The translations under genes and the position numbers were made by a program. 10,343 nt of DNA from assembly GCA_019104905.1 (NCBI GenBank), contig JAHRXB010000193.1, positions 1 to 10,343 of the forward strand, written 5' to 3'. A model generated the notes under the pieces. It was not told the DNA's origin. It saw nothing but the letters and a program-made list of their open reading frames with translations, and made no database searches. The stretch is from Bdellovibrio sp. GTDB taxonomy: Bacteria > Bdellovibrionota > Bdellovibrionia > Bdellovibrionales > Bdellovibrionaceae. Shown here one piece after another: positions 1 to 5,419 of the stretch. Position 1 is the stretch's first letter. Each line of letters starts with the position of its first letter.

Positions 1-89
1 AGCTGGTCGTGTTGGCGGTCTTAGCGGTGTTGCTGGTTTATTTTATCTTTAAGAAAATTCGTGCAAGAAGAGCAGAAAGAGCGTCTTAA
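1..89 (+). CDS. C-terminal end of a membrane protein (5' part outside the window)
   Basis: The frame starting at base 3 reads 28 residues to a TAA at 87-89. The visible part is a run of Leu, Val, Ala, Tyr, Ile and Phe (about 16 residues), followed by KKIRARRAERAS. A hydrophobic helix ending in a strongly basic tail is the usual shape of a C-terminal membrane anchor with its tail in the cytoplasm. Nothing of the functional domain is visible, so no family can be named. A second frame (from base 2) is also open until base 52, but it encodes a Gly-rich stretch without such a pattern, so I prefer the base-3 frame. Two hairpins follow immediately downstream. Confidence 0.6.
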   Translation, partial: LVVLAVLAVLLVYFIFKKIRARRAERAS

Positions 90-90
90 A

Positions 91-243
91 CCTCGTCCTG
101 GTTCCTTCAAAGCCCTTAAAGCTCCTCCCTAATCACAGATCTTCTCGGACAGTCCTCGCGGACGCCCTCCCGTTGGGAGAGGCTGCTGCGGAACTCGAAT
201 ATCTGTGATTAGGGAGGAGCTTTAAGGGCTTTGAAGGACGAGG
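91..243. repeat. Perfect 38-bp inverted repeat with structured 60-nt loop
   Basis: Bases 103-140 are the exact reverse complement of 201-238. Beyond a 7-nt bulge (96-102), CCTCG (91-95) also pairs with CGAGG (239-243), giving a stem of about 43 bp. The 60-nt loop (141-200) holds two smaller hairpins. GTCC (152-155) pairs with GGAC (160-163) around a TCGC tetraloop. GCCCTCCC (164-171) pairs with GGGAG plus GGC (175-179, 181-183) around GTT, with one bulged A. The element lies between two convergent genes and starts two bases after the stop of the first. It could be a double-strand-specific transcript end structure, an RNA gene, or a copy of a short palindromic repeat family. No coding potential is apparent. 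Confidence 0.85.
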
Positions 244-266
244 AGAGGGTTAGTCTCCTCGTTTAT
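239..266 (+). terminator. Probable intrinsic terminator overlapping the large hairpin
   Basis: CGAGGAGA (239-246) and TCTCCTCG (254-261) form a perfect 8-bp stem around GGGTTAG, followed by TTTAT. It lies downstream of the plus-strand gene ending at 89 and before the stop of the convergent gene at 278. Its left foot (239-243) is also the outer right foot of the 38-bp inverted repeat, because CCTCG occurs at both 91-95 and 257-261. The two structures therefore compete for the same bases. The T-tract is short, so efficiency is uncertain. On the minus strand the stem is followed by TCCTTC, a weaker tract. Confidence 0.55.
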
Positions 267-277
267 GTCGTTTCTGT

Positions 278-1336
278 TTAAGCGGCTTTATTATCAAAGA
301 CGTAGTCTTCGCTGATTTCGCAGCAAAGGTGCAAAGCAAAGGGTTTGCTGTGGAATTTAGGTTCCACGTCCTTCCAGAAGATTTTTTCGTAGCCACTTTG
401 CAGGGCATACACTTCTTCACGGATTTTGAATAACAAACCTGCCGGAGAGCCCAGCAACCAGTCCATCTGTACCAAATAGAAAGCTTCTTCAAGCTCGACA
501 GGATTCAATGAATTAATAAAATTCGGCGGCAAATTGTCCACCAAGTGGCAAGCGTTGTGGGAATACTTATGGAAGGCTTTCTCGAGCGGATTTACAAACA
601 ACTTTTCAACTCGGCTGTCAGGAGTTTTAGGGCCTGAATAGGGCTGAGCATATTTTTTAAAATTCCAATAAAGAAGAGCATCATTCACCACATACTCTGC
701 GCGAGGCAAGTAGTCGGTGATCGCGTCCACTTTGACGCCCTCGTGCGAAGGATCTTCAACATGGGCGTTATGATCAACGGCGACCAGGCCGCGCAAGTGA
801 TAAAGGAAAGAATAAAGTGTGTGCAGCTTTTCCGTGAAGGGTTTAGAAAAATTCAAACCAAAATTGTAAAGCAAAGGCGAGCCCACTTTGTTTTCAAACC
901 AGGCGAAGGTGTCTAACAATGGCCAAAGTGCCGTCAGGTCCACGCCCCAAGGTTTCATCGCCATTTCAAAGTGTTCATTGAAATGATTTTCAAACTCTGC
1001 ACAAAGCTCTGGATTCACCACCGCCAAGTGAGCCTGCAACGCGCGAATGCGGGGGTGAGAGCGTTCGTAAAGCTCGATGTGAGGATCCAGGGCTTTCCAC
1101 GCATCCACGGCAAACGAGTAGTCAAGGTGGGGAGTTGCGACGGGGCTTTTGATGTAATGGTTCAATTTGACCAAAGACAATCCCGCCAGTGCGTCGGCCA
1201 TATATTTAAAAGGCGCAGAGGGTTTAAACTTGGCATAGTGGCCTTCATGATTCCAATACTGAACCTTCACAGGTTTCCAAGTGGAACCTTTCTCCATTGT
1301 CACATCAAAACCCAAACGTAAGCTTTTATGCTTCAT
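278..1336 (-). CDS. Hypothetical cytoplasmic protein, 352 aa, family not recognised
   Basis: I do not recognise this protein. The start is ATG at 1336-1334, preceded by a good AAGGAG at 1347-1342 with 5-nt spacing. There is no signal peptide or membrane segment, so it should be cytoplasmic. It is rich in aromatic residues and histidine. Notable clusters are HNAH at residues 189-192 and HKYSHNACH at 256-264. A predominantly helical middle contains WPLLDTFAWFENKVGSP (138-154) and YSFLYHLRGL (175-184). The His clusters could bind a metal, but their spacing matches no motif I can name, so this is only a possibility. It is transcribed alone and divergently from the TatD operon, with 79 bp between them, and convergently with the gene ending at 89. 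The continuous frame and strong ribosome binding site make it a real gene. Confidence 0.85.
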   Translation of the reverse strand: MKHKSLRLGFDVTMEKGSTWKPVKVQYWNHEGHYAKFKPSAPFKYMADALAGLSLVKLNHYIKSPVATPHLDYSFAVDAWKALDPHIELYERSHPRIRALQAHLAVVNPELCAEFENHFNEHFEMAMKPWGVDLTALWPLLDTFAWFENKVGSPLLYNFGLNFSKPFTEKLHTLYSFLYHLRGLVAVDHNAHVEDPSHEGVKVDAITDYLPRAEYVVNDALLYWNFKKYAQPYSGPKTPDSRVEKLFVNPLEKAFHKYSHNACHLVDNLPPNFINSLNPVELEEAFYLVQMDWLLGSPAGLLFKIREEVYALQSGYEKIFWKDVEPKFHSKPFALHLCCEISEDYVFDNKAA

Positions 1337-1369
1337 ACAGACTCCTTCACCTGAAACATATCGGCGGAA

Positions 1370-1386
1370 CTTGAACCTTGTTCGAG
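1370..1386. promoter_or_regulatory. Imperfect palindrome in the divergent promoter region
   Basis: CTTGAAC (1370-1376), CTT, then GTTCGAG (1380-1386) is an inverted repeat matching at six of seven positions. It lies between the divergent starts at 1336 and 1416 and overlaps the candidate -35 of the TatD promoter. An operator is possible. A chance palindrome of this size is also quite possible. Confidence 0.25.
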
Positions 1387-1407
1387 TCCTGGAAATAGGG
1401 GTATAAC
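1378..1407 (+). promoter_or_regulatory. Candidate sigma70-type promoter of the TatD operon
   Basis: TTGTTC (1378-1383) and TATAAC (1402-1407) are separated by 18 bp. Only 8 bases lie between the -10 and the ATG at 1416, so the transcript would begin at or within a few bases of the start codon. This fits the absence of a well-placed Shine-Dalgarno sequence, since the nearest purine run, AGGGG (1397-1401), is 14 bases from the ATG. Confidence 0.4.
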
Positions 1408-1415
1408 CTAGCCTT

Positions 1416-2240
1416 ATGGTTGGATTTGGCTATTGGATCGATGCACATGGGCACCTGGCAGACCCTCGATGGGAGGGCCAGCAGGAACTTATTATTCAAG
1501 AGGCTCGTGCGCGGGGAATTCACTTCTTTATGCAAGGGGGAGTGGGGCCCGAAGACTGGCAACGCCAGCGAGAGCTCAAAAGCCGTTTTCCTCAGCATAT
1601 CGGTCTTTGTTTCGGTCTTCACCCTTATTGGGTGGTGGATCACGATGACGAACAATGTGAAGAAGCGTTGGATTTATTGGCATCGCAACTGGTGGATGCT
1701 CAAGGATTGGGCGAGGCGGGATTGGATTTTCGCCCGCATATTATGAAAGACTCTCGCGAGCGGCAAATGAGCGTTTTTGAGCAGCAGTTGGAGTTGGCCC
1801 ACATGGCGGCCAAGCCCCTGGTTTTGCATCTGGTGCAGGCCCACGAGGAAAGCCTCAGGATCATGGACCTGTGGGGGCTTCCCTCACAAAAAGGCATGGT
1901 ACACTCTTTCAACGGAAGTTTAAAAAAAGCGCAGGATTTTCTCAGTCGCGGCCTTTATCTTTCGATCGGGGGGCCGGTCTGCCGACCCGATAATCAGAAG
2001 CTGCATCAGGCCGTGAAAGAAATGCCCTTGGAATACCTTCTTATTGAAAGTGACAGCCCGGATCAGGCTCCTCCGGCCTATCAGGGGCGTTTAAATCCTC
2101 CCGAAAGCATCTGGGAGGTGGCAAGAACTATAGGGGAGTTAAAATCACTTGATCCTCTAGAAATTTTAGATATCACTACAGGGAATTTTAAAAGACTTTT
2201 CGCGCTTGGCGCACAGGGTGAGGGAACTCCATGGACGTAA
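1416..2240 (+). CDS. TatD-family metal-dependent hydrolase (deoxyribonuclease-like), 274 aa
   Basis: This is a TatD-family TIM-barrel hydrolase. Family members are divalent-metal nucleases with 3'-5' exonuclease or DNase activity in the cytoplasm. The expected metal ligands are all visible in order: HGH (His11, His13) after the first strand, Glu100 in GLGEAGLDF, His138 in LVLHL, His163 in VHSFNGS, and Asp213 in ESDSPD. GLHPY at 67-71 matches the family's GxHPH-like segment. The length is near the usual 255-275. The ATG at 1416 is the only start that keeps the first metal motif, because an in-frame stop lies 12 bases upstream. It has no good Shine-Dalgarno sequence. It is the first gene of an operon and overlaps the next gene by 10 bases. 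The exact substrate (DNA, D-aminoacyl-tRNA or other) cannot be told from sequence. Confidence 0.9.
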   Translation: MVGFGYWIDAHGHLADPRWEGQQELIIQEARARGIHFFMQGGVGPEDWQRQRELKSRFPQHIGLCFGLHPYWVVDHDDEQCEEALDLLASQLVDAQGLGEAGLDFRPHIMKDSRERQMSVFEQQLELAHMAAKPLVLHLVQAHEESLRIMDLWGLPSQKGMVHSFNGSLKKAQDFLSRGLYLSIGGPVCRPDNQKLHQAVKEMPLEYLLIESDSPDQAPPAYQGRLNPPESIWEVARTIGELKSLDPLEILDITTGNFKRLFALGAQGEGTPWT

Positions 2241-3100
2241 CCGCTCAAGATAACAATTTGCCGCAACCTCAAGAGACTGAATACGTGATGCATCGTCGTT
2301 TCGATCGCATGGGACGTTTGGTGGGCGATGAGGTGATGAAAAAGCTCTTCGGCACGCATATTATGGTGATTGGTTTGGGAGGAGTTGGTTCCTGGGCGGC
2401 GGAATCTTTAGCTCGTTCCGGGGTTGGAACGTTGACGGTTGTAGATTTTGATGAGGTCTGCATCACCAACGCCAATCGTCAGTTGCATGCCCTGCAAGGT
2501 TTGGTGGGAAAAAAGAAAGCCGAAATCATGGGCGAGCGTCTTCGCAAGGTGAATCCTCAGGCGACCGTGAATGTGATTCCTGAGTTTTATAATGAACAGA
2601 ATTCTGAGATGATGTTGGCTTATAAGCCCGACTATATCGTGGATGCGATTGATAACTTAACGGCGAAGGCGCACTTGCTGGCGACGTGTCGTGAAAAGGG
2701 AATCAAAGTCATTACTTCGGGGGGATCTGCGGCGAAGATGGATCCACTTCGTATCAAGTTGATGGATTTGGGTGAGACCTACGTGGACCCTATGGCGGCG
2801 CAAGTTCGCAAGATTCTTCGTCAGAAATACAATTTCCCTGATACTAAAAAGTTTGGAATTCCTTGTGTGTTTTCAGACGAGGTTCCGATGCAGCCAGAAG
2901 AGTTGAAGTACGACAAGGGCATGGGCTTTAAATGCGTGTGTCCTCAAGGTCAAAACGATCTTCATAGTTGCGAACACCGCAATGTGATTTACGGAACAGC
3001 GAGCTTTGTGACAGGTTCCTTTGGTTTGGCGATGGCCTCTCACATCGTGAATGAAATTTATGCGAGTGTTCGCAATCCAAAAGCGCAGGAGTCATTATGA
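2231..3100 (+). CDS. tcdA: tRNA threonylcarbamoyladenosine dehydratase (TcdA/CsdL-like, E1-like fold)
   Basis: This is an E1/ThiF-fold ATP-using enzyme of the TcdA (CsdL, YgdL) group. In E. coli that enzyme dehydrates t6A at tRNA position 37 to the cyclic ct6A form. Visible features are the nucleotide-binding GLGGVGSW (48-55), the following DFDEVCITNANRQ (72-84) with the Arg-Gln of the E1 family, DAIDN (138-142), and a C-terminal GTASFVTGSFGLAMASH (255-271) typical of TcdA. There is no ubiquitin-like partner gene nearby, which argues against ThiF or MoeB. A Cys-X-Cys pair plus a third Cys (235, 237, 247) precedes the C-terminal segment and is unlike the E. coli protein. The start ATG follows GAGGG with 6-nt spacing and overlaps the end of the TatD gene, so the two are translationally coupled. 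The next gene overlaps its stop as ATGA. Confidence 0.88.
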   Translation: MDVTAQDNNLPQPQETEYVMHRRFDRMGRLVGDEVMKKLFGTHIMVIGLGGVGSWAAESLARSGVGTLTVVDFDEVCITNANRQLHALQGLVGKKKAEIMGERLRKVNPQATVNVIPEFYNEQNSEMMLAYKPDYIVDAIDNLTAKAHLLATCREKGIKVITSGGSAAKMDPLRIKLMDLGETYVDPMAAQVRKILRQKYNFPDTKKFGIPCVFSDEVPMQPEELKYDKGMGFKCVCPQGQNDLHSCEHRNVIYGTASFVTGSFGLAMASHIVNEIYASVRNPKAQESL

Positions 3101-3240
3101 TCGTCTTTGCTTGGTTTATGATGATTGCGTTTATAATTCTGGTGGGTTTTGCTCTTGTCGGTGCGACCTTTGTGCTTTGGTACCGCGAGAATAAAAACGC
3201 CGCGAAAGCCCCCAAAGGCCATTCTCCACTTGAGTTTTAA
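3097..3240 (+). CDS. Small single-helix membrane protein, 47 aa
   Basis: The ATG at 3097 overlaps the TGA of the tcdA-like gene (ATGA) and is preceded by AGGAG at 3087-3091 with 5-nt spacing. It encodes 47 residues. Residues 1-28 form one strongly hydrophobic segment (Phe, Ile, Val, Leu, Met, with Gly17 and Gly22). They are followed by WYRENKNAAKAPKGHSPLEF, a short charged tail that should face the cytoplasm. Coupling and the ribosome binding site make translation likely. The function is unknown. It may be a small regulatory membrane protein or a fortuitous passenger of the operon. No terminator is obvious after its TAA, but a promoter for the next gene begins there. Confidence 0.75.
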   Translation: MIVFAWFMMIAFIILVGFALVGATFVLWYRENKNAAKAPKGHSPLEF

Positions 3241-3257
3241 CGTAAACATGCTAAGGT
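3230..3257 (+). promoter_or_regulatory. Candidate extended -10 promoter of the DHS-like gene
   Basis: TTGAGT (3230-3235) is followed after 16 bp by TGCTAAGGT, an extended -10 form with the hexamer at 3252-3257. Transcription would begin near 3264, leaving a leader of about 20 nt with TAAGGAG at 3271-3277. The -10 hexamer is a poor match, so this remains tentative. The -35 lies inside the end of the preceding small gene. Confidence 0.35.
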
Positions 3258-3284
3258 CCTGCTTCTGATTTAAGGAGCATTCGA

Positions 3285-4256
3285 ATGGGACCTATTTCTC
3301 AGTTTATTGAGCATCACTATCGTCACTTTAATGCTGCGGCTTTGAAAGATGCGGCTAAAGGATATAAAAAACACATCGAAAATAAGGGCCAGATGTTGGT
3401 GACATTGGCAGGTGCCATGTCCACAGCGGAATTGGGTCTTTCTTTGGCAGAAATGATTCGCCAAGGGAAAGTACATGCGATTTCTTGCACAGGTGCGAAC
3501 CTTGAAGAAGACGTTTTCAACCTCGTGGCGCACAATCACTATGAGCGCATTCCTAATTACCGTGATTTGACTCCTCAGGATGAACAAAAGCTTTTGGAAA
3601 GACACTTGAACCGTGTAACTGACACTTGCATCCCTGAAGAAGAAGCCATCCGTCGTATTGAAAAGGTCGTTCTTGAGTACTGGCAAGATGCGGATCAAAA
3701 GGGCGAATCTTACTTCCCTCACGAGTTCATGTACAAAATTCTTCTTTCTGGCAAGCTTGAGCAGTACTACCAAATTGATCCTAAAAACTCTTGGTTGCTG
3801 GCTGCTGCTGAAAAAAATCTTCCGATGGTTGTTCCTGGTTGGGAAGACTCTACTTTGGGTAACATCTTTACCGGTCACTGCATCAAAGGTGATGTGAAAA
3901 ACATCCATACTGTGAAAAGCGGTATTCAGTACATGAAATCTTGGGCTGAGTGGTACATGAGCGCATCTAAAAAAGCTCCTGTGGGCTTTTTCCAGATCGG
4001 CGGTGGTATTGCTGGCGACTTCCCAATCTGTGTTGTTCCAATGCTTGAACAGGATTTGGGTCATGAGGACATTGCTTTGTGGAGTTATTTCTGTCAAATC
4101 TCTGACTCGACGACTTCTTATGGATCCTACTCTGGAGCCATTCCAAATGAAAAGATCACTTGGGGTAAATTGGCACCAACGACGCCAAGTTATATCGTAG
4201 AGTCTGATGCGACTATCTGCGCGCCGCTGATTTTCAGCTACGTACTAGGACTCTAA
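3285..4256 (+). CDS. Deoxyhypusine synthase-like protein (bacterial DHS family), 323 aa
   Basis: This belongs to the deoxyhypusine synthase (DHS) fold, NAD-dependent enzymes that transfer the aminobutyl group of spermidine. Bacteria lack eIF5A, and bacterial DHS homologues have been linked to making polyamines such as homospermidine; the substrate here is unproven. Visible family motifs are TGANLEEDVF (69-78, NAD region), the glycine run GGGI (239-242), SDSTTSYGSYSGAIPNEK (273-290), and TWGK (292-295), whose Lys295 matches the catalytic lysine of human DHS (Lys329). The segment after the glycine run reads AGDFPI where the human enzyme has VKHHI, so the active-site His288 is replaced by Asp245. 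The ATG follows TAAGGAG with 7-nt spacing. It stands alone, with a promoter candidate before it and a strong terminator after it. The length is a little below eukaryotic DHS (about 370). Confidence 0.9.
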   Translation: MGPISQFIEHHYRHFNAAALKDAAKGYKKHIENKGQMLVTLAGAMSTAELGLSLAEMIRQGKVHAISCTGANLEEDVFNLVAHNHYERIPNYRDLTPQDEQKLLERHLNRVTDTCIPEEEAIRRIEKVVLEYWQDADQKGESYFPHEFMYKILLSGKLEQYYQIDPKNSWLLAAAEKNLPMVVPGWEDSTLGNIFTGHCIKGDVKNIHTVKSGIQYMKSWAEWYMSASKKAPVGFFQIGGGIAGDFPICVVPMLEQDLGHEDIALWSYFCQISDSTTSYGSYSGAIPNEKITWGKLAPTTPSYIVESDATICAPLIFSYVLGL

Positions 4257-4283
4257 TTTAGTAAGATCTTTGTTGCGTAAATG

Positions 4284-4316
4284 AAAGGGTCTCCTTAAAG
4301 GAGGCCCTTTTTTTTT
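4284..4316 (+). terminator. Strong intrinsic terminator after the DHS-like gene
   Basis: AAAGGGTCTCC (4284-4294) pairs with GGAGGCCCTTT (4300-4310), 11 pairs including one G-U, around the loop TTAAA. It continues into an unbroken T-run to 4316. It ends the plus-strand transcript 28 bases after the stop. The stem also lies 3' of the convergent gene ending at 4320, but in that direction no T-run follows, so it is chiefly a plus-strand terminator. Confidence 0.9.
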
Positions 4317-4319
4317 GAT

Positions 4320-4832
4320 CTAGGGATGGGGGACGGAGGCGCAGTCCAGAATTTCCTTCGAACTTTCAGGACCGGTGGTGATGGAGAGAGGGATTTTTGC
4401 GAATCCAGAGAAGTGACCCTCAGAGTTGGTGACCTCCAAGATCAGTTGCGTTTGCATAACGGAATAGGTCTTGTTGTCGACTTTAGAAACTGTATTTTCA
4501 GACTGAGCTTTTTCTAACCAGAGTCTCCTAATCTTGAGTTTCTGAGAGGTGAGAGGGAATGACTCGAAGGAACTTTGAAATTCAGGAATTGCGGGGTGTT
4601 TTTGAGGGTGTCCATCATAGAAGATGAAGAAGTTTTGGAGAGTGCGACGGCAGATCTGGGGATTTTCCAGAAGATCTTGGGCGTAGAGGCGAAAAGTCAT
4701 GAGATCCCGTTGGAAATGGAAACGCGAGGGGAGTTCTCGCAAAAGGGGCAGAGATTTAAGATTCCACAGGATCAGCGAAAGTCCGAGAAACAGAAAAGCG
4801 GGAAGAAGAAGAGCTTCTTTGAGATTTTTCAT
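4320..4832 (-). CDS. Membrane-anchored exported protein of unknown function, 170 aa
   Basis: I do not recognise a family. Residues 7-24 are a hydrophobic segment (ALLLPAFLFLGLSLILWN) after a short basic start (KNLK), which fits an uncleaved anchor or signal sequence with the rest outside the cytoplasm. Two cysteines (61 in NPQICRRTL and 164 in EILDC) could form a disulfide. The layout is an N-terminal helix, a helical stretch ending at the first Cys, then a beta-rich half ending in a near-terminal Cys. This resembles minor pilin-like proteins, but there is no prepilin peptidase site (Gly followed by Glu at +5), so that is only a structural hint. ATG at 4832-4830 overlaps the upstream gene's stop as ATGA, with GAGG four bases before the start. 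It is the second gene of an operon with the HTH gene. Confidence 0.8.
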   Translation of the reverse strand: MKNLKEALLLPAFLFLGLSLILWNLKSLPLLRELPSRFHFQRDLMTFRLYAQDLLENPQICRRTLQNFFIFYDGHPQKHPAIPEFQSSFESFPLTSQKLKIRRLWLEKAQSENTVSKVDNKTYSVMQTQLILEVTNSEGHFSGFAKIPLSITTGPESSKEILDCASVPHP

Positions 4833-5137
4833 GGTTCCTCATCCTTCTTTTTTAAGGGGCGCAGAATCACCTCATAAACGCCGGCATGAAGTTCGCCAAG
4901 CAAAAGATCCTTATTTAGAAGAGGTTTTGTGGGGCTTTTTTTAGAACGACCATAGAGTTCTTCAATTGATAAATTGAGGACGTCACAGATGCGAAAAAGA
5001 TGTTCAATCTTTCGAGGCTGCTGTCCCGACAACCAGTGATAGATCGTTTTCGCCGGGACTCCCGATTGACGGGAGAGTTGTGCGACAGTGATTTTTCTGT
5101 TGTCCAAAATGTGGCGCAAGCTCTTTGTCAGGCTCAT
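4829..5137 (-). CDS. XRE-family helix-turn-helix regulator, 102 aa
   Basis: This is a small DNA-binding protein of the XRE/Cro type. With the ATG at 5137-5135 as residue 1, the HTH is visible at about 16-63: ITVAQLSRQSG (first helix), VPAKTIYHWLSG (recognition helix, Ser-Gly end), then KIEHLFRICDVLNLSIEELYG, the fourth and fifth helices with the classic LxISIDEL-like ending. Residues 64-102 are a short basic tail with a possible beta segment (HAGVYEVILRPL). I choose the ATG at 5137 because it has AAAGG at a good distance. An upstream in-frame GTG at 5209 would add 24 residues but lies inside a palindrome and lacks a ribosome binding site. It shares ATGA with the next gene, so the two are co-expressed. 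It may repress its own operon or the divergent MOSC gene, which is inference from location only. Confidence 0.82.
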   Translation of the reverse strand: MSLTKSLRHILDNRKITVAQLSRQSGVPAKTIYHWLSGQQPRKIEHLFRICDVLNLSIEELYGRSKKSPTKPLLNKDLLLGELHAGVYEVILRPLKKKDEEP

Positions 5138-5206
5138 AGAAGACCTTTCGACCAAACCAAGATTAGTTTTGAGAAGAAATCTGGGTTTAGAAACAAAATT
5201 CTCGCC

Positions 5207-5227
5207 CACGAGATTTCATTTCTCGTG
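5207..5227. promoter_or_regulatory. Palindrome upstream of the HTH gene, possible operator
   Basis: CACGAGA (5207-5213) and TCTCGTG (5221-5227) form a perfect 7-bp inverted repeat with a 7-nt spacer, so the half-site centres are 14 bp apart. It lies 70-90 bp upstream of the chosen HTH start, in the shared intergenic region. Two-fold symmetric sites like this are typical of dimeric XRE repressors, so autoregulation is a reasonable hypothesis. It could also form a hairpin in the leader of the HTH transcript. Confidence 0.45.
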
Positions 5228-5298
5228 AATGAGAAGAAAATTTCGAGATGTCTTGAATTGAGCTGAATGACTTCGGGTAAAAATCAGCCCCGCGATAT

Positions 5299-5327
5299 TT
5301 GTTTTGGCAACAAACAAGCCCTATAAG
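5299..5327 (+). promoter_or_regulatory. Candidate sigma70-type promoter of the MOSC gene with overlapping palindrome
   Basis: TTGTTT (5299-5304) and TATAAG (5322-5327) are spaced by 17 bp. TTTGTT-TTGGC-AACAAA (5298-5314) is a 6-bp inverted repeat that covers the -35, a place where a regulator could block polymerase. Transcription would start near 5334, giving a leader of roughly 85 nt before the MOSC start. Other A+T-rich -10-like stretches downstream (5346, 5361) are possible alternatives. Confidence 0.4.
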
Positions 5328-5419
5328 CCGTATGGCGAATAAAAGTATAGCGAGAGAGAAATATAAAAATCAAGCGGCATTCAAGTTTACTCTTGATTTC
5401 ATGGGGACAAAAAGAAAGC

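Noticed and set aside
971..1321. 116-codon open frame on the plus strand opposite the 352-residue gene
   Set aside because: Fully antisense to a better-supported gene, with no ribosome binding site or recognisable protein pattern.
3270..4097. 275-codon open frame on the minus strand opposite the DHS-like gene
   Set aside because: It is the antisense shadow of a clear enzyme gene. Its residue composition is unlike a folded family and it has no own context.
4575..4944. Plus-strand open frames of 81-100 codons at 4575-4944
   Set aside because: They lie antisense to the exported protein gene and the HTH gene. The translations are Arg/Lys/Ser-rich and lack a ribosome binding site.
5138..5209. 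GTG at 5209 as start of the HTH protein (24 extra residues)
   Set aside because: The ATG at 5137 has AAAGG in place and starts close to the HTH. The upstream part lies in the palindrome region and has no ribosome binding site.
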